This document shows, piece by piece, positions 5,709 to 12,766 of a DNA stretch of 14,774 nucleotides. Numbering within the stretch: the first letter of the stretch is position 1; every line of letters begins with the position of its first letter. This DNA comes from Anaeromassilibacillus stercoravium (GTDB lineage: Bacteria; Bacillota; Clostridia; Oscillospirales; Acutalibacteraceae): contig DWYE01000132.1 of NCBI GenBank assembly GCA_019118845.1, positions 1 through 14,774 on the forward strand. The letters are read 5' to 3'. The notes below the pieces were generated by a model that was given only the letters and a program-made list of their open reading frames with translations, made no database searches and was not told the DNA's origin. The position numbers and the translations under genes were made by a program.

Positions 5709-7346
5709 TTATTGGATGGAATGTGTGAAGGCTTTGAATTCGTTCAGCTTCTCCAATGCTTTCCCGGAATCGATGGAATCCTTGGCCAGGGCGATCCCCT
5801 CTTCGATGGACGCCGCTTTTTGGATGGTATACAGCGCACAGCCCGCGTTCAGGAGGACAATGTCCCGGCAAGGGCCGGGCTTTCCCTGGAGGATATCCAT
5901 GGTGATCTGCGCATTTTCCTGTGCGGTGCCGCCGACCACAGAGGACAGCTCCGCCAATTCCATCCCATAGTCACGCGGGTCCAAATCGTATTTGATGAGC
6001 TTGCCATCGCGAATCTCACAGACGCGGGTGGTGTTGGAAATGGTGATCTCGTCCAGCCCGTCGTTCCCGTGGACAAGCATGGCGCCTTTGATGCCCAAAT
6101 TCATCAGCACGCGCGCCATGGGCTCCATCAGGTCCTCGTCATAAACGCCGAGCAGGATATAATCCGCCTGTGCCGGATTTGCGAGCGGGCCGAGAATGTT
6201 GAACACAGAGCGCACGCCGATCTCCTTGCGGGGTGCGGCGGCAAAACGCATGGAACCGTGGAACGATTGGGCAAAAAGAAACGAAAGCCCGCAGGTGTTC
6301 AGACTTTGTGCAGCCTGGTCGGGCGTCATGGCAATCTTCATGCCGAGCGCTTCTAAAACGTCTGCGGCGCCGCTCCGGCTGGAAACGCTGCGGTTGCCGT
6401 GCTTGGCGACGCGCGCGCCAGCGCCCGCGGCGACAAATGCCGATGTGGTGGAGATGTTAAACGTGCCCACCATGTCGCCGCCTGTGCCGACGATGTCGAT
6501 GGAATCCGAGCATCCCGGCATGGGCTGTGCCTTCTGGCGCATCACGCGGGCAAAGCCGGTGATCTCCGGGATGGTTTCTCCCTTCATGCGCAGCGCGGTT
6601 ACAAAGGAACCGATCTGCGCGTTTGTCGCGCCGCCGGACATAATGCAGTCCATCGCCTCGACCGCTTCCGCTTCGGTCAAATCTTCGCCCTCGATGATTT
6701 TGAAGATATATGGCTTTAAGAGATTGCGCTGCGCCGGAGGGACGGCGGATTCCGTACGGCCGGTGATGGGCAGATGTGCGATGCGGTCACAGAAATTTTC
6801 CAGAATTTTCAGGCCGCATTCGGTCAGAATCGATTCAGGGTGGAACTGCACGCCGTAGGTGGGGTGTTCCTTATGGGCGAACGCCATAATTTCGCCGTCT
6901 TCGTCCTCTGCAAGGATCTCTAAGCAGGCGGGAAGGGTGTCGCGGTCGGAAATCAGGGAGTGGTACCGGCCAACGGTTACCCTTTCCGGCAGGCCGGAGA
7001 AGAGCGGATTTTTGTTTTGGATGGTGATCTCACTGGCTTTGCCGTGCATCAGTGTTTTGGCATGCACCGTCTTGCCGCCGAACGCTTCCCCAATGGATTG
7101 GTGCCCTAGGCAAACGCCAAGAATCGGAATGGATCCGCTGAACTTCTGAATCGCAGCGACGGAAATACCGGCGCTTGCCGGATAACCGGGGCCGGGGGAG
7201 ATAACGATCGCCTGCGGCGCAAGCATTTCGATTTCCTCCAATGTGATTTCATCGTTGCGTTTGACAAGGATGTCCTGGTAGAATTTGCCGATGTATTGAT
7301 ATAGGTTATACGTAAACGAATCGTAGTTATCGATGATTAAGATCAT
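5709..7346 (-). CDS. trpGD: Bifunctional anthranilate synthase glutaminase / anthranilate phosphoribosyltransferase
   Basis: A single 545-residue open frame fuses two enzymes. Residues 1 to about 190 are a class I glutamine amidotransferase (MILIIDNYDSFTYN start, SPGPGYP, nucleophile C79 in GVCLGHQSIGEAFGG, His169/Glu171 in FHPES) that feeds ammonia to TrpE. A short Pro-rich linker (about 191-213) leads into anthranilate phosphoribosyltransferase, with PRPP-binding GTGGD (287-291), N297-I-S-T, KHGNR (315-319), NILGPLANP and the metal-binding DE of LDEITI. The order is the same as in the E. coli TrpD fusion. Start: ATG at 7344-7346, where all TrpG homologues begin, with a GGGAGA ribosome site; the frame extends 66 residues further upstream without homology. 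The gap to trpE is 19 bp. No frameshift or stop interrupts the junction. Confidence 0.95.
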   Translation of the reverse strand: MILIIDNYDSFTYNLYQYIGKFYQDILVKRNDEITLEEIEMLAPQAIVISPGPGYPASAGISVAAIQKFSGSIPILGVCLGHQSIGEAFGGKTVHAKTLMHGKASEITIQNKNPLFSGLPERVTVGRYHSLISDRDTLPACLEILAEDEDGEIMAFAHKEHPTYGVQFHPESILTECGLKILENFCDRIAHLPITGRTESAVPPAQRNLLKPYIFKIIEGEDLTEAEAVEAMDCIMSGGATNAQIGSFVTALRMKGETIPEITGFARVMRQKAQPMPGCSDSIDIVGTGGDMVGTFNISTTSAFVAAGAGARVAKHGNRSVSSRSGAADVLEALGMKIAMTPDQAAQSLNTCGLSFLFAQSFHGSMRFAAAPRKEIGVRSVFNILGPLANPAQADYILLGVYDEDLMEPMARVLMNLGIKGAMLVHGNDGLDEITISNTTRVCEIRDGKLIKYDLDPRDYGMELAELSSVVGGTAQENAQITMDILQGKPGPCRDIVLLNAGCALYTIQKAASIEEGIALAKDSIDSGKALEKLNEFKAFTHSIQ

Positions 7347-7365
7347 GGCTGTCTCCCTGCCTTTC

Positions 7366-8832
7366 TCAAAGGTTGCACGCCTGCTCGATGGCGTTGATGA
7401 CTGCGCGTGCCTTGTTTTCGCTCTCTTCGAATTCCTTTTCCGGCACGGAATCGGCGACAATGCCGCCGCCCGCCTGTACATAAGCCCGGTTGTTTTTGAA
7501 CAGCACGGTGCGGATGGCGATGCAGGTGTCAATGTTTCCGTCAAAGCCGAGATAACCGACCGTGCCGCCGTACAGTCCGCGTTTGGTGGGTTCCAGTTCG
7601 TCGATGATCTCCATTGCGCGCACTTTTGGCGCGCCGGAGAGCGTGCCCGCCGGGAGGACGGAAAGCAAGGCGTCCAACGCGGTCTTGTCGTCCCGCAGCA
7701 TGCCCTTTACATCGCTGACAATGTGCATCACCTGGGAATAACGCTCCACCTTCATGAAGCTGGTCACTTCCACGGTGCCGAACTTGGAAACCTTTCCTAC
7801 GTCATTGCGGCCCAGGTCCACCAGCATGGTGTGTTCGGCCTTTTCCTTCGGGTCCTTGAGAAGGTCGCGTTCCAGCTCCTTGTCCTGCGCCTCGGTCAGG
7901 CCGCGTTTGGAGGTTCCGGCAATCGGCTTGGTGGAGACGATGCCCTTTGTCACGTTGACGAGCATCTCCGGGGAGGCGCCGACGATTTCATAATCCTTGA
8001 GCTTAAAATAATAGAGGTAGGGGGAGGGGTTGGCGGAACGCAGGCAGCGGTACACGTCGAACGCATCCGGCGGATTCGGAACCTCTAGCCGGCGGGAGAG
8101 GACCACTTGGAAAATGTCGCCGTCCTTGATGTATTCCTGCGCCCTGCGGATGTTTTCCAGATGCTGCTCCTTGGTGATGTTCGTCTCTACGATGGGAGCT
8201 GGGTGGTTGTTCGGCACATGGGGGAGGGGCGTGAATTCTGTGAGATAGGCTCCCAGGCGCTCTGCTTCTGATTCGCAGGCGGCATACCGGTTTGTGAGGT
8301 CCTCATTTCGATGAATGTTTTGTATAATGACTGTCTTGTTAGAGAGGTGATCGAAGGCCACCAACTGGTCGTAAAGGAAGAGGTGGCAGTCCGGTAGGTC
8401 GAGGTCATCCTTGGGGGGATGGCTCAATTTTTTCTCCATGTAGCGGACAGTGTCATAACCAAAGTAGCCGACCAGCCCGCCGGTCAATTTGGGGCGGTTG
8501 GGAAAGCTGGGGGACTTATACCGGTTCAGGATCTCTGTCAGGAAGGAAATCGGGTTGTCGATCGGGGTGTGGGATTCCGAATTTCCTTCCGCAACGGTCG
8601 CCAAACCATTTTTGATGCGGATTTCCATCTTCGGATGGATGCCAATGAAGGAGTAGCGGCCCCACTGTGTGTTGTCGACACTTTCCAAAATGAAGCAGGT
8701 GTCGCTTTGCTCCTTGAGGGCATTGAAAATGTGGATCGGGGTCATGGAATCGGACAGGACCTCATAAAACACAGGGACAACGTCGTATTCTTCCAAAAGT
8801 TCCTGTACTTCCGTCAAAGTGGGGTACAACAT
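7366..8832 (-). CDS. trpE: Anthranilate synthase component I
   Basis: A 488-residue protein that makes anthranilate from chorismate and glutamine-derived ammonia, with the TrpG domain of the next gene as partner. The N-terminal domain carries the tryptophan-feedback motif (ILES, residues 48-51, then WGRYSFIG) and the C-terminal chorismate-binding domain has NPSPYLYYFK, PIAGTSKRG, LVDLGRNDVG, PAGTLSGAPK and GGGIVADS. These two features suggest it remains subject to tryptophan inhibition. TrpE is preferred over PabB because of the trp operon position. Start: ATG at 8830-8832, 8 nt after AAGGAG; the open frame extends into the T-box leader (to 9021), but that part is RNA leader. Expression is set by the upstream T-box. 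Confidence 0.97.
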   Translation of the reverse strand: MLYPTLTEVQELLEEYDVVPVFYEVLSDSMTPIHIFNALKEQSDTCFILESVDNTQWGRYSFIGIHPKMEIRIKNGLATVAEGNSESHTPIDNPISFLTEILNRYKSPSFPNRPKLTGGLVGYFGYDTVRYMEKKLSHPPKDDLDLPDCHLFLYDQLVAFDHLSNKTVIIQNIHRNEDLTNRYAACESEAERLGAYLTEFTPLPHVPNNHPAPIVETNITKEQHLENIRRAQEYIKDGDIFQVVLSRRLEVPNPPDAFDVYRCLRSANPSPYLYYFKLKDYEIVGASPEMLVNVTKGIVSTKPIAGTSKRGLTEAQDKELERDLLKDPKEKAEHTMLVDLGRNDVGKVSKFGTVEVTSFMKVERYSQVMHIVSDVKGMLRDDKTALDALLSVLPAGTLSGAPKVRAMEIIDELEPTKRGLYGGTVGYLGFDGNIDTCIAIRTVLFKNNRAYVQAGGGIVADSVPEKEFEESENKARAVINAIEQACNL

Positions 8833-8870
8833 ATGCGCATCTCCTTTAGCAAGAATGTATTTTGGCAAAC

Positions 8871-8906
8871 AAAAAGAGCCTACCGTCCGTATGGGACGAT
8901 AGACTC
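8871..8906 (-). terminator. Regulated terminator of the trp T-box leader
   Basis: On the minus strand, GAGTCTATCGTCC (8906-8894) pairs with GGACGGTAGGCTC (8888-8876) through 13 pairs including two G-U, around a 5-nt loop, followed by TTTTTG. Its 5' arm abuts the T-box sequence, so it would be the alternative to the antiterminator when tRNA is charged. Confidence 0.9.
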
Positions 8907-9175
8907 GTGGTGCCACCCAAATTCCGGAACGAAACCGTTCCGCTTTTAACAGGTACATGGCAAAATCAACGAAGGTACGCAGCTTTTGCCTCAATACCCT
9001 TTCCCATAACGCGGGAACCACGGCGATGGTTACTCGGAAACCCTTTCTCCATGCTCCTCACAAACCCATTCGCCTGCATCGTATGCTCCGGCTTCCCACC
9101 AACCGCCGGTTCTCTGTGCCACCGTTTTACAGGGTACTCACTTTTGCTCGTTGGATTTCAAAATGTTTTATTTTG
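8871..9175 (-). promoter_or_regulatory. T-box riboswitch of the trp operon (tRNA-Trp)
   Basis: The leader between the trp promoter and trpE has the parts of a T-box in order. Stem I starts with AGTA (9138-9135); CCTGTA (9133-9128) pairs with TGCAGG (9078-9073), which is followed by C-GAA and the specifier region TGG (9068-9066). An apical stem CCGGC/GCCGG (9109-9105 with 9092-9088) encloses the typical GGUUGGUG segment. Stem III is TTCCC/GGGAA (9017-9013 with 9005-9001). The conserved T-box GGGTGGCACCACG lies at 8918-8906, then the terminator. The tRNA-end-binding bulge is UGGC, whose C would pair with a G discriminator base, as in bacterial tRNA-Trp. Uncharged tRNA-Trp should stabilise the antiterminator and turn on trpEGDCFBA. 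This leader fills the only gap over 300 bp without a gene. Confidence 0.92.
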
Positions 9176-9180
9176 GTGTC

Positions 9181-9233
9181 ATTATACGCCGGTCAACAGA
9201 AATCTGTCAAGTAGTTTTTAAAAATTAATTTTT
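9181..9233 (-). promoter_or_regulatory. trp operon promoter with possible UP element
   Basis: The minus strand has a perfect TTGACA (9205-9210), an 18-bp spacer and a perfect TATAAT (9181-9186), so transcription should start near 9174. Directly upstream, 9212-9233 is almost pure A/T, at the -38 to -59 position of an UP element that contacts the RNA polymerase alpha subunit. No operator dyad is evident, which fits regulation by the T-box alone. Confidence 0.85.
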
Positions 9234-9251
9234 GCGTGGTAAATCGTTACA

Positions 9252-9776
9252 TCAGCGATTGACCACATCGATGTGCAGGTTTTCCAGAATGTCGAATGCC
9301 TTTTCCTGCATGGCCGGGTCGTTGCTGGCCACGCACTGTGCGTCGACGATAATTTGTGCCTCCGGCTGTGCGGCCTTTGCCAAAATCGCATTGGAGATGA
9401 CGCAGATATTGCTGACAACGCCGACCAGTTCGATCACATCGTAGCGTTTTTCCTCCAAATAGTGCAGAAGGTCGAGGCTACCGAAGGTGTTCTTTTCGAA
9501 GAAGGTGCAGTAAGCCATCTGATAGCGTAGGCGACCGTGCAGCTGCCAGCCCTCGGAACCACACAGGCAATGCGGGATGGGAAGTTTTTTCCCCTCCTGC
9601 GTGTCGAGATAATTTTCCCCGTGGGTATCCATGGTGTAGACAACATCGTCCTTTGCGTCGAGATAGTCCTGCACTTTTTTGTGCAGCTTCGGTTCCAGTG
9701 CCTCCGCCTCTGGAAACCCGAGGGAACCGGACACAAAATCGTTCTGATAATCCACCACGATCAAAAGCTTTTTCAT
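9252..9776 (-). CDS. Isochorismatase-family cysteine hydrolase, nicotinamidase-like
   Basis: A 174-residue cytosolic protein with the family's catalytic triad: D9 in IVVDYQNDF, K95 in FFEKNTFGS and nucleophile C125 in GVVSNICVISNAI, the last with the preceding cis-peptide context. MDTHGENY (D50, H52) and PIPHC (H69) resemble the metal-binding residues of nicotinamidases, so deamidation of nicotinamide to nicotinate is the best guess; another amide is possible. The isochorismatase name is that of the family only and implies no link to chorismate use in the trp operon. Its ATG overlaps the nth stop as ATGA, and AAGGAGG lies 7 nt upstream inside the nth tail, so translation is probably coupled. 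No terminator is seen between its stop and the trp promoter. Confidence 0.82.
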   Translation of the reverse strand: MKKLLIVVDYQNDFVSGSLGFPEAEALEPKLHKKVQDYLDAKDDVVYTMDTHGENYLDTQEGKKLPIPHCLCGSEGWQLHGRLRYQMAYCTFFEKNTFGSLDLLHYLEEKRYDVIELVGVVSNICVISNAILAKAAQPEAQIIVDAQCVASNDPAMQEKAFDILENLHIDVVNR

Positions 9777-10435
9777 TTCTTGCCCTCCTTTTTTTCCGCA
9801 ACAGGTGTTTCTTGTGCGTATTTACAGAATTCACGCATACAGCAAATTTCACATTTCGGCTTGCGTGCGTCGCAGACAGCGCGCCCATGAAGGACCAATC
9901 GGTGGCAGAAATCGTTTGCCTCGTCCATCGGCAGGACTGCGCGGAGCTGTTTCTCTACCTTCAAGGGCTCTTTCCCTTCGCTCAGTCCCAAACGCCCACA
10001 GATACGGATACAGTGGGTATCCGTTACAACCGCGGGTTTGTGATAAATGTCGCCCACCACGAGGTTGGCGGTTTTGCGGCCCACGCCGGGGAGTTTGGTC
10101 AATTCTTCCACCGTGTCCGGCACGACGCCGTTGTAATCGCTGCGCAGTTTGTTGCACATCGCATAAATATCGCGCGCCTTGGTCTTATACAATCCGCAGG
10201 AGCGGATGATCTCTTCAATGTCCTCCACAGGCCCGTCGCAAAAGGCATTTAGCGTGGGGAAGCGCTCAAAAAGCGCAGGGGTCACCATGTTGACACGTGC
10301 GTCCGTGCACTGCGCGGATAAGCGCGTGGCGATCAGCAATTGAAGCGGTTCTGTATAGGTCAACGAACAAATTGCATCGGGATATTCCTTCTTTAAAGCT
10401 TCCACCGCCAGGACCGCGCGTTGCTTTTCTGTCAT
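9773..10435 (-). CDS. nth: Endonuclease III (DNA glycosylase/AP lyase)
   Basis: A 220-residue base-excision repair enzyme that removes oxidised pyrimidines and nicks abasic sites. The helix-hairpin-helix LPGVGRKTAN contains the Schiff-base lysine K121; the catalytic aspartate is D139 in VVTDTHC; and four cysteines (188, 195, 198, 204) with spacing C-x6-C-x2-C-x5-C bind the 4Fe-4S cluster. Start: ATG at 10433-10435, 10 nt after AAGGAG. The C-terminal tail is Lys/Glu rich and its codons hold the ribosome site of the next gene. It is transcribed leftward from a promoter back-to-back with that of the TraX-family gene. Identification is secure. Confidence 0.96.
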   Translation of the reverse strand: MTEKQRAVLAVEALKKEYPDAICSLTYTEPLQLLIATRLSAQCTDARVNMVTPALFERFPTLNAFCDGPVEDIEEIIRSCGLYKTKARDIYAMCNKLRSDYNGVVPDTVEELTKLPGVGRKTANLVVGDIYHKPAVVTDTHCIRICGRLGLSEGKEPLKVEKQLRAVLPMDEANDFCHRLVLHGRAVCDARKPKCEICCMREFCKYAQETPVAEKKEGKK

Positions 10436-10497
10436 TCTGCTGCATCTCCTTGTTCCAGATCCCTTTCTACCGGTCGACGGAATTCGACTATGAGTTT

Positions 10498-10526
10498 ATT
10501 GTATACGAAAACCGAAGAAAGCACAA
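10498..10526 (-). promoter_or_regulatory. Predicted nth promoter
   Basis: The minus strand reads TTGTGC (10521-10526), 17 bp, TACAAT (10498-10503). The -10 matches five of six and the -35 three of six. It is divergent from, and nearly touching, the stronger rightward promoter. Confidence 0.5.
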
Positions 10527-10527
10527 G

Positions 10528-10556
10528 TTGACAAACCAAGGAAAAATCCCTATGAT
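10528..10556 (+). promoter_or_regulatory. Predicted promoter of the TraX-family gene
   Basis: Consensus TTGACA (10528-10533), a 17-bp spacer and TATGAT (10551-10556) lie 33 bp before the start codon, giving a leader of about 25 nt. Confidence 0.75.
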
Positions 10557-10588
10557 GAAGAAAATTTTGAAAATCGAGGAGGGTGGTT

Positions 10589-11245
10589 ATGTCCGGGTTT
10601 TGGCTAAAAATTCTGGCAATGATTTCGATGTTGATCGATCACACCGGGATGGTCCTATTCCCTCAGATGCAGGGCTTGCGGGTGCTGGGGCGGCTGGCAT
10701 TTCCTTTGTATTGCTTCCTTTTGGCGGAAGGGGCCGTCCACACCTCCAATAGCAAACGCTATTTGGGGAGGCTGTTGGGCTTTGCCCTGCTGTCGGAGAT
10801 TCCGTTTGATCTGGCGTGTCACAATACCGCCCTCTGGATGCAATCCCAAAACGTCTTTTTTACATTATTTTTGGGATTGGCGGCCTGCGAACTTTTGAAG
10901 CGTTTCGCTCCAGAGAGGCCCTTTTGGAGCCTTGTGGGGGTGGCAGGGCTGGCGGGACTCGCAGAGATCTTGCAGACCGATTACGGGGCCTTTGGCGTGG
11001 GATTGGTGATTGTCTTTTATATTTGCCGGACGTCTCCCGCGAGGGGAACCATCCTCTTTACCATCCTCAATACCGGCTTTTCGCTGCTCAATCATATGAC
11101 GCTCCAATTGGCGGCGCCGGTTGCTGTGCTTCCGATCCTGCTTTACAATGGGCAGCGGGGAAGAGCGCTCAACAAATACGTGTTCTATTGGGTGTATCCC
11201 ATCCATTTGTTGCTTTTGTTTTTCCTGCGCCGGTTCCTGATGTAG
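10589..11245 (+). CDS. TraX-family integral membrane protein
   Basis: A 218-residue, strongly hydrophobic protein with about six to eight predicted membrane segments. Family signatures of TraX (PF05857) are in order: LIDHTG (residues 15-20), RLAFPLYCFLLAEG (35-48), SEIPFD (69-74), NVFFTLFLG (88-96), DYGAFGV (131-137) and a C-terminal YPIHLLLL (203-210). TraX of plasmid F acetylates pilin; chromosomal versions in Firmicutes are widespread and resemble membrane acyltransferases, but their substrate is not known. Nothing conjugative surrounds it. Start: ATG at 10589 with AGGAGG 6 nt upstream; the GTG at 10583 touches the ribosome site and is unlikely. It is monocistronic as far as can be seen, with no terminator visible in the 70 bp after it. 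Confidence 0.85.
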   Translation: MSGFWLKILAMISMLIDHTGMVLFPQMQGLRVLGRLAFPLYCFLLAEGAVHTSNSKRYLGRLLGFALLSEIPFDLACHNTALWMQSQNVFFTLFLGLAACELLKRFAPERPFWSLVGVAGLAGLAEILQTDYGAFGVGLVIVFYICRTSPARGTILFTILNTGFSLLNHMTLQLAAPVAVLPILLYNGQRGRALNKYVFYWVYPIHLLLLFFLRRFLM

Positions 11246-11315
11246 TGGGCTTGGAAAGGGCGGCTGGGAAGTTTGTCCGTTTTCTGGATAAAATGGAAAG
11301 CTGCGGCGGAAGGTG

Positions 11316-11344
11316 TTGCGTTTTATCGGCAGAAAGGATATAAT
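11316..11344 (+). promoter_or_regulatory. Predicted glyA promoter
   Basis: TTGCGT (11316-11321), a 17-bp spacer and a perfect TATAAT (11339-11344) predict a start near 11351 and a 5' UTR of about 74 nt. Confidence 0.75.
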
Positions 11345-11366
11345 GGATAACAAGATACAGGCGGGA

Positions 11367-11389
11367 GTCGTGCCCCGGATCGGGACGGC
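11367..11389 (+). other. Hairpin in the glyA 5' UTR
   Basis: GTCGTGCCC (11367-11375) pairs with GGGACGGC (11382-11389) through eight pairs with one bulged G and a 6-nt loop. No U-tract follows, so it is not a terminator, and it matches no riboswitch I recognise. It could act in RNA stability or translation, or be incidental. Confidence 0.45.
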
Positions 11390-11424
11390 TGGCGGCCAAT
11401 ACCAACCAAGGAGAGAGGAACGAA

Positions 11425-12678
11425 ATGTACAAAGATATGATGGACACAATTGGATTTGTGTCTCAGGCGGACCCCGAAGTCGGCGCGGCCATGCAGGATG
11501 AACTCAAGCGCCAGCAGCGCAACCTGGAAATGATCGCTTCCGAGAACATGGTTTCCCCGGCGGTGCTTGCCGCAATGGGTAGCGTGCTCACCAATAAGTA
11601 TGCAGAGGGCTACCCAGGCAAGCGCTACTACGGCGGCTGCGAGTATGTTGACGTTGTGGAAAACATCGCGCGCGACCGTGCTTGCAAGCTGTTCGGCGCC
11701 GAGCACGCCAATGTGCAGCCGCATGCGGGTGCACAGGCAAACCTGGGCGTTTATTTTGCCCTGCTCAAGCCCGGCGATACGGTCATGGGCATGAATCTGG
11801 CAGAGGGCGGCCATCTGACCCATGGTTCCCCGGTGAATATGTCCGGCAGCTATTTTAACTTTGTCGCCTATGGTGTCAGCCCGGAGACGGGCCGCATCGA
11901 TTACAACCAGCTTTATGAGCAGGCCATGCAGGTCAAGCCGAAGCTGATTGTCGCGGGCGCCAGCGCTTATCCGCGCGTGATCGACTTTGCAAAGTTCCGT
12001 GAGATCTGCGACGCCTGTGGCGCTCTCTTTATGGTGGATATGGCGCACATTGCCGGCCTGGTGGCGGGCGGCGACCACCCCAACCCGGTGCCTTACGCAG
12101 ACGTAGTGACTACCACCACGCATAAGACCCTGCGCGGTCCGCGCGGCGGCATGATCCTGTGCAAAGAGGAGTACGCCAAGGCGATCGACAAGGCGATCTT
12201 CCCCGGCACGCAGGGCGGCCCGCTGATGCACATCATCGCAGGCAAGGCGGTTTGCTTCGGTGAGGCATTGAAGCCGGAATTCAAGCAGTATTCGCACAAC
12301 ATCGTTGCCAACGCTTCCGCATTGGCGGATGGCCTTCTCAAGCGCGGCGTGAAGCTCGTCTCCGGCGGCACGGATAACCATCTGATGCTGGTGGATCTTA
12401 CCGGCCAGGAATTGACCGGCAAGGAACTGGAGCACCGCCTGGATGAGGTATACATCACCGCAAACAAGAATACGGTTCCGAACGAGCAGCGCAGCCCATT
12501 CACCACAAGCGGCCTGCGCCTTGGCACGGCGGCCATCACGACCCGCGGTTTGACCGTGGCCGATATGGACACCATTGCGGAGTGCATCGCATTGGCGATC
12601 AACGACTTCGACAACAGCAAGGAAAAGATTCGCGGCATGGTCACGGAGATTTGCACGCGTTATCCGCTCTATGCATAA
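11425..12678 (+). CDS. glyA: Serine hydroxymethyltransferase
   Basis: A 417-residue PLP enzyme of normal bacterial length. It interconverts serine and tetrahydrofolate with glycine and 5,10-methylene-THF, the main source of one-carbon units. The PLP lysine is K234 in TTTTHKTLRGPRGG; D205 and H208 in MVDMAHIAGL stack on and bind the cofactor; and IASENMVSP, NKYAEGYPGKRYYGG and NVQPHAGAQAN are the usual N-terminal blocks. Start: ATG at 11425 behind a purine-rich AAGGAGAGAGGA stretch. It has its own strong promoter and codon use looks biased toward common codons, fitting high expression. It is followed by a strong hairpin before rarA. Confidence 0.98.
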   Translation: MYKDMMDTIGFVSQADPEVGAAMQDELKRQQRNLEMIASENMVSPAVLAAMGSVLTNKYAEGYPGKRYYGGCEYVDVVENIARDRACKLFGAEHANVQPHAGAQANLGVYFALLKPGDTVMGMNLAEGGHLTHGSPVNMSGSYFNFVAYGVSPETGRIDYNQLYEQAMQVKPKLIVAGASAYPRVIDFAKFREICDACGALFMVDMAHIAGLVAGGDHPNPVPYADVVTTTTHKTLRGPRGGMILCKEEYAKAIDKAIFPGTQGGPLMHIIAGKAVCFGEALKPEFKQYSHNIVANASALADGLLKRGVKLVSGGTDNHLMLVDLTGQELTGKELEHRLDEVYITANKNTVPNEQRSPFTTSGLRLGTAAITTRGLTVADMDTIAECIALAINDFDNSKEKIRGMVTEICTRYPLYA

Positions 12679-12708
12679 GGAAGTCCAAACCTGAATTTAT
12701 ACATTGAA

Positions 12709-12745
12709 AAAGCCGCACTGTACGAATCAAGTACAGTGCGGCTTT
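12709..12745. terminator. Strong hairpin between glyA and rarA
   Basis: A perfect 15-bp stem (12709-12723 with 12731-12745) closes a 7-nt loop. On the plus strand it is followed by only TTTCC, a short U-tract, while on the minus strand it is followed by TTTTTC. It is the only candidate glyA terminator, but its design better fits stopping leftward transcription. It ends 5 bp before the AAAGGAGG ribosome site of rarA. Confidence 0.65.
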
Positions 12746-12766
12746 CCGGTAAAGGAGGAACTTTTG

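Noticed and set aside
7333..8088. Open frames antisense to trpE, trpGD and trpB (also near 5712-6356 and 3629-4300)
   Set aside because: All lie fully opposite well-identified trp genes and have low-complexity His/Arg/Gly-rich translations.
8833..9021. N-terminal extension of TrpE reading through the leader
   Set aside because: The stretch encodes the T-box and terminator RNA; TrpE homologues begin at the ATG at 8830-8832, which has a good ribosome site.
9214..9233. AT-only palindrome as terminator of the nth-hydrolase operon
   Set aside because: It has no GC stem to pause polymerase; its position fits an UP element of the trp promoter better.
9175..9251. Trp-rich leader peptide attenuator
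   Set aside because: No short frame with tandem Trp codons and a ribosome site is seen; the leader is clearly a T-box.
9252..9776. Functional link of the isochorismatase-family gene to chorismate use in the trp operon
   Set aside because: The triad and metal-site residues look nicotinamidase-like, the gene is in the nth transcript, and the family name does not imply isochorismate as substrate.
11323..12435. A 370-codon open frame antisense to glyA
   Set aside because: It mirrors a highly conserved glyA frame and its translation resembles no protein family; long antisense frames are common opposite codon-biased genes. It has no ribosome site.
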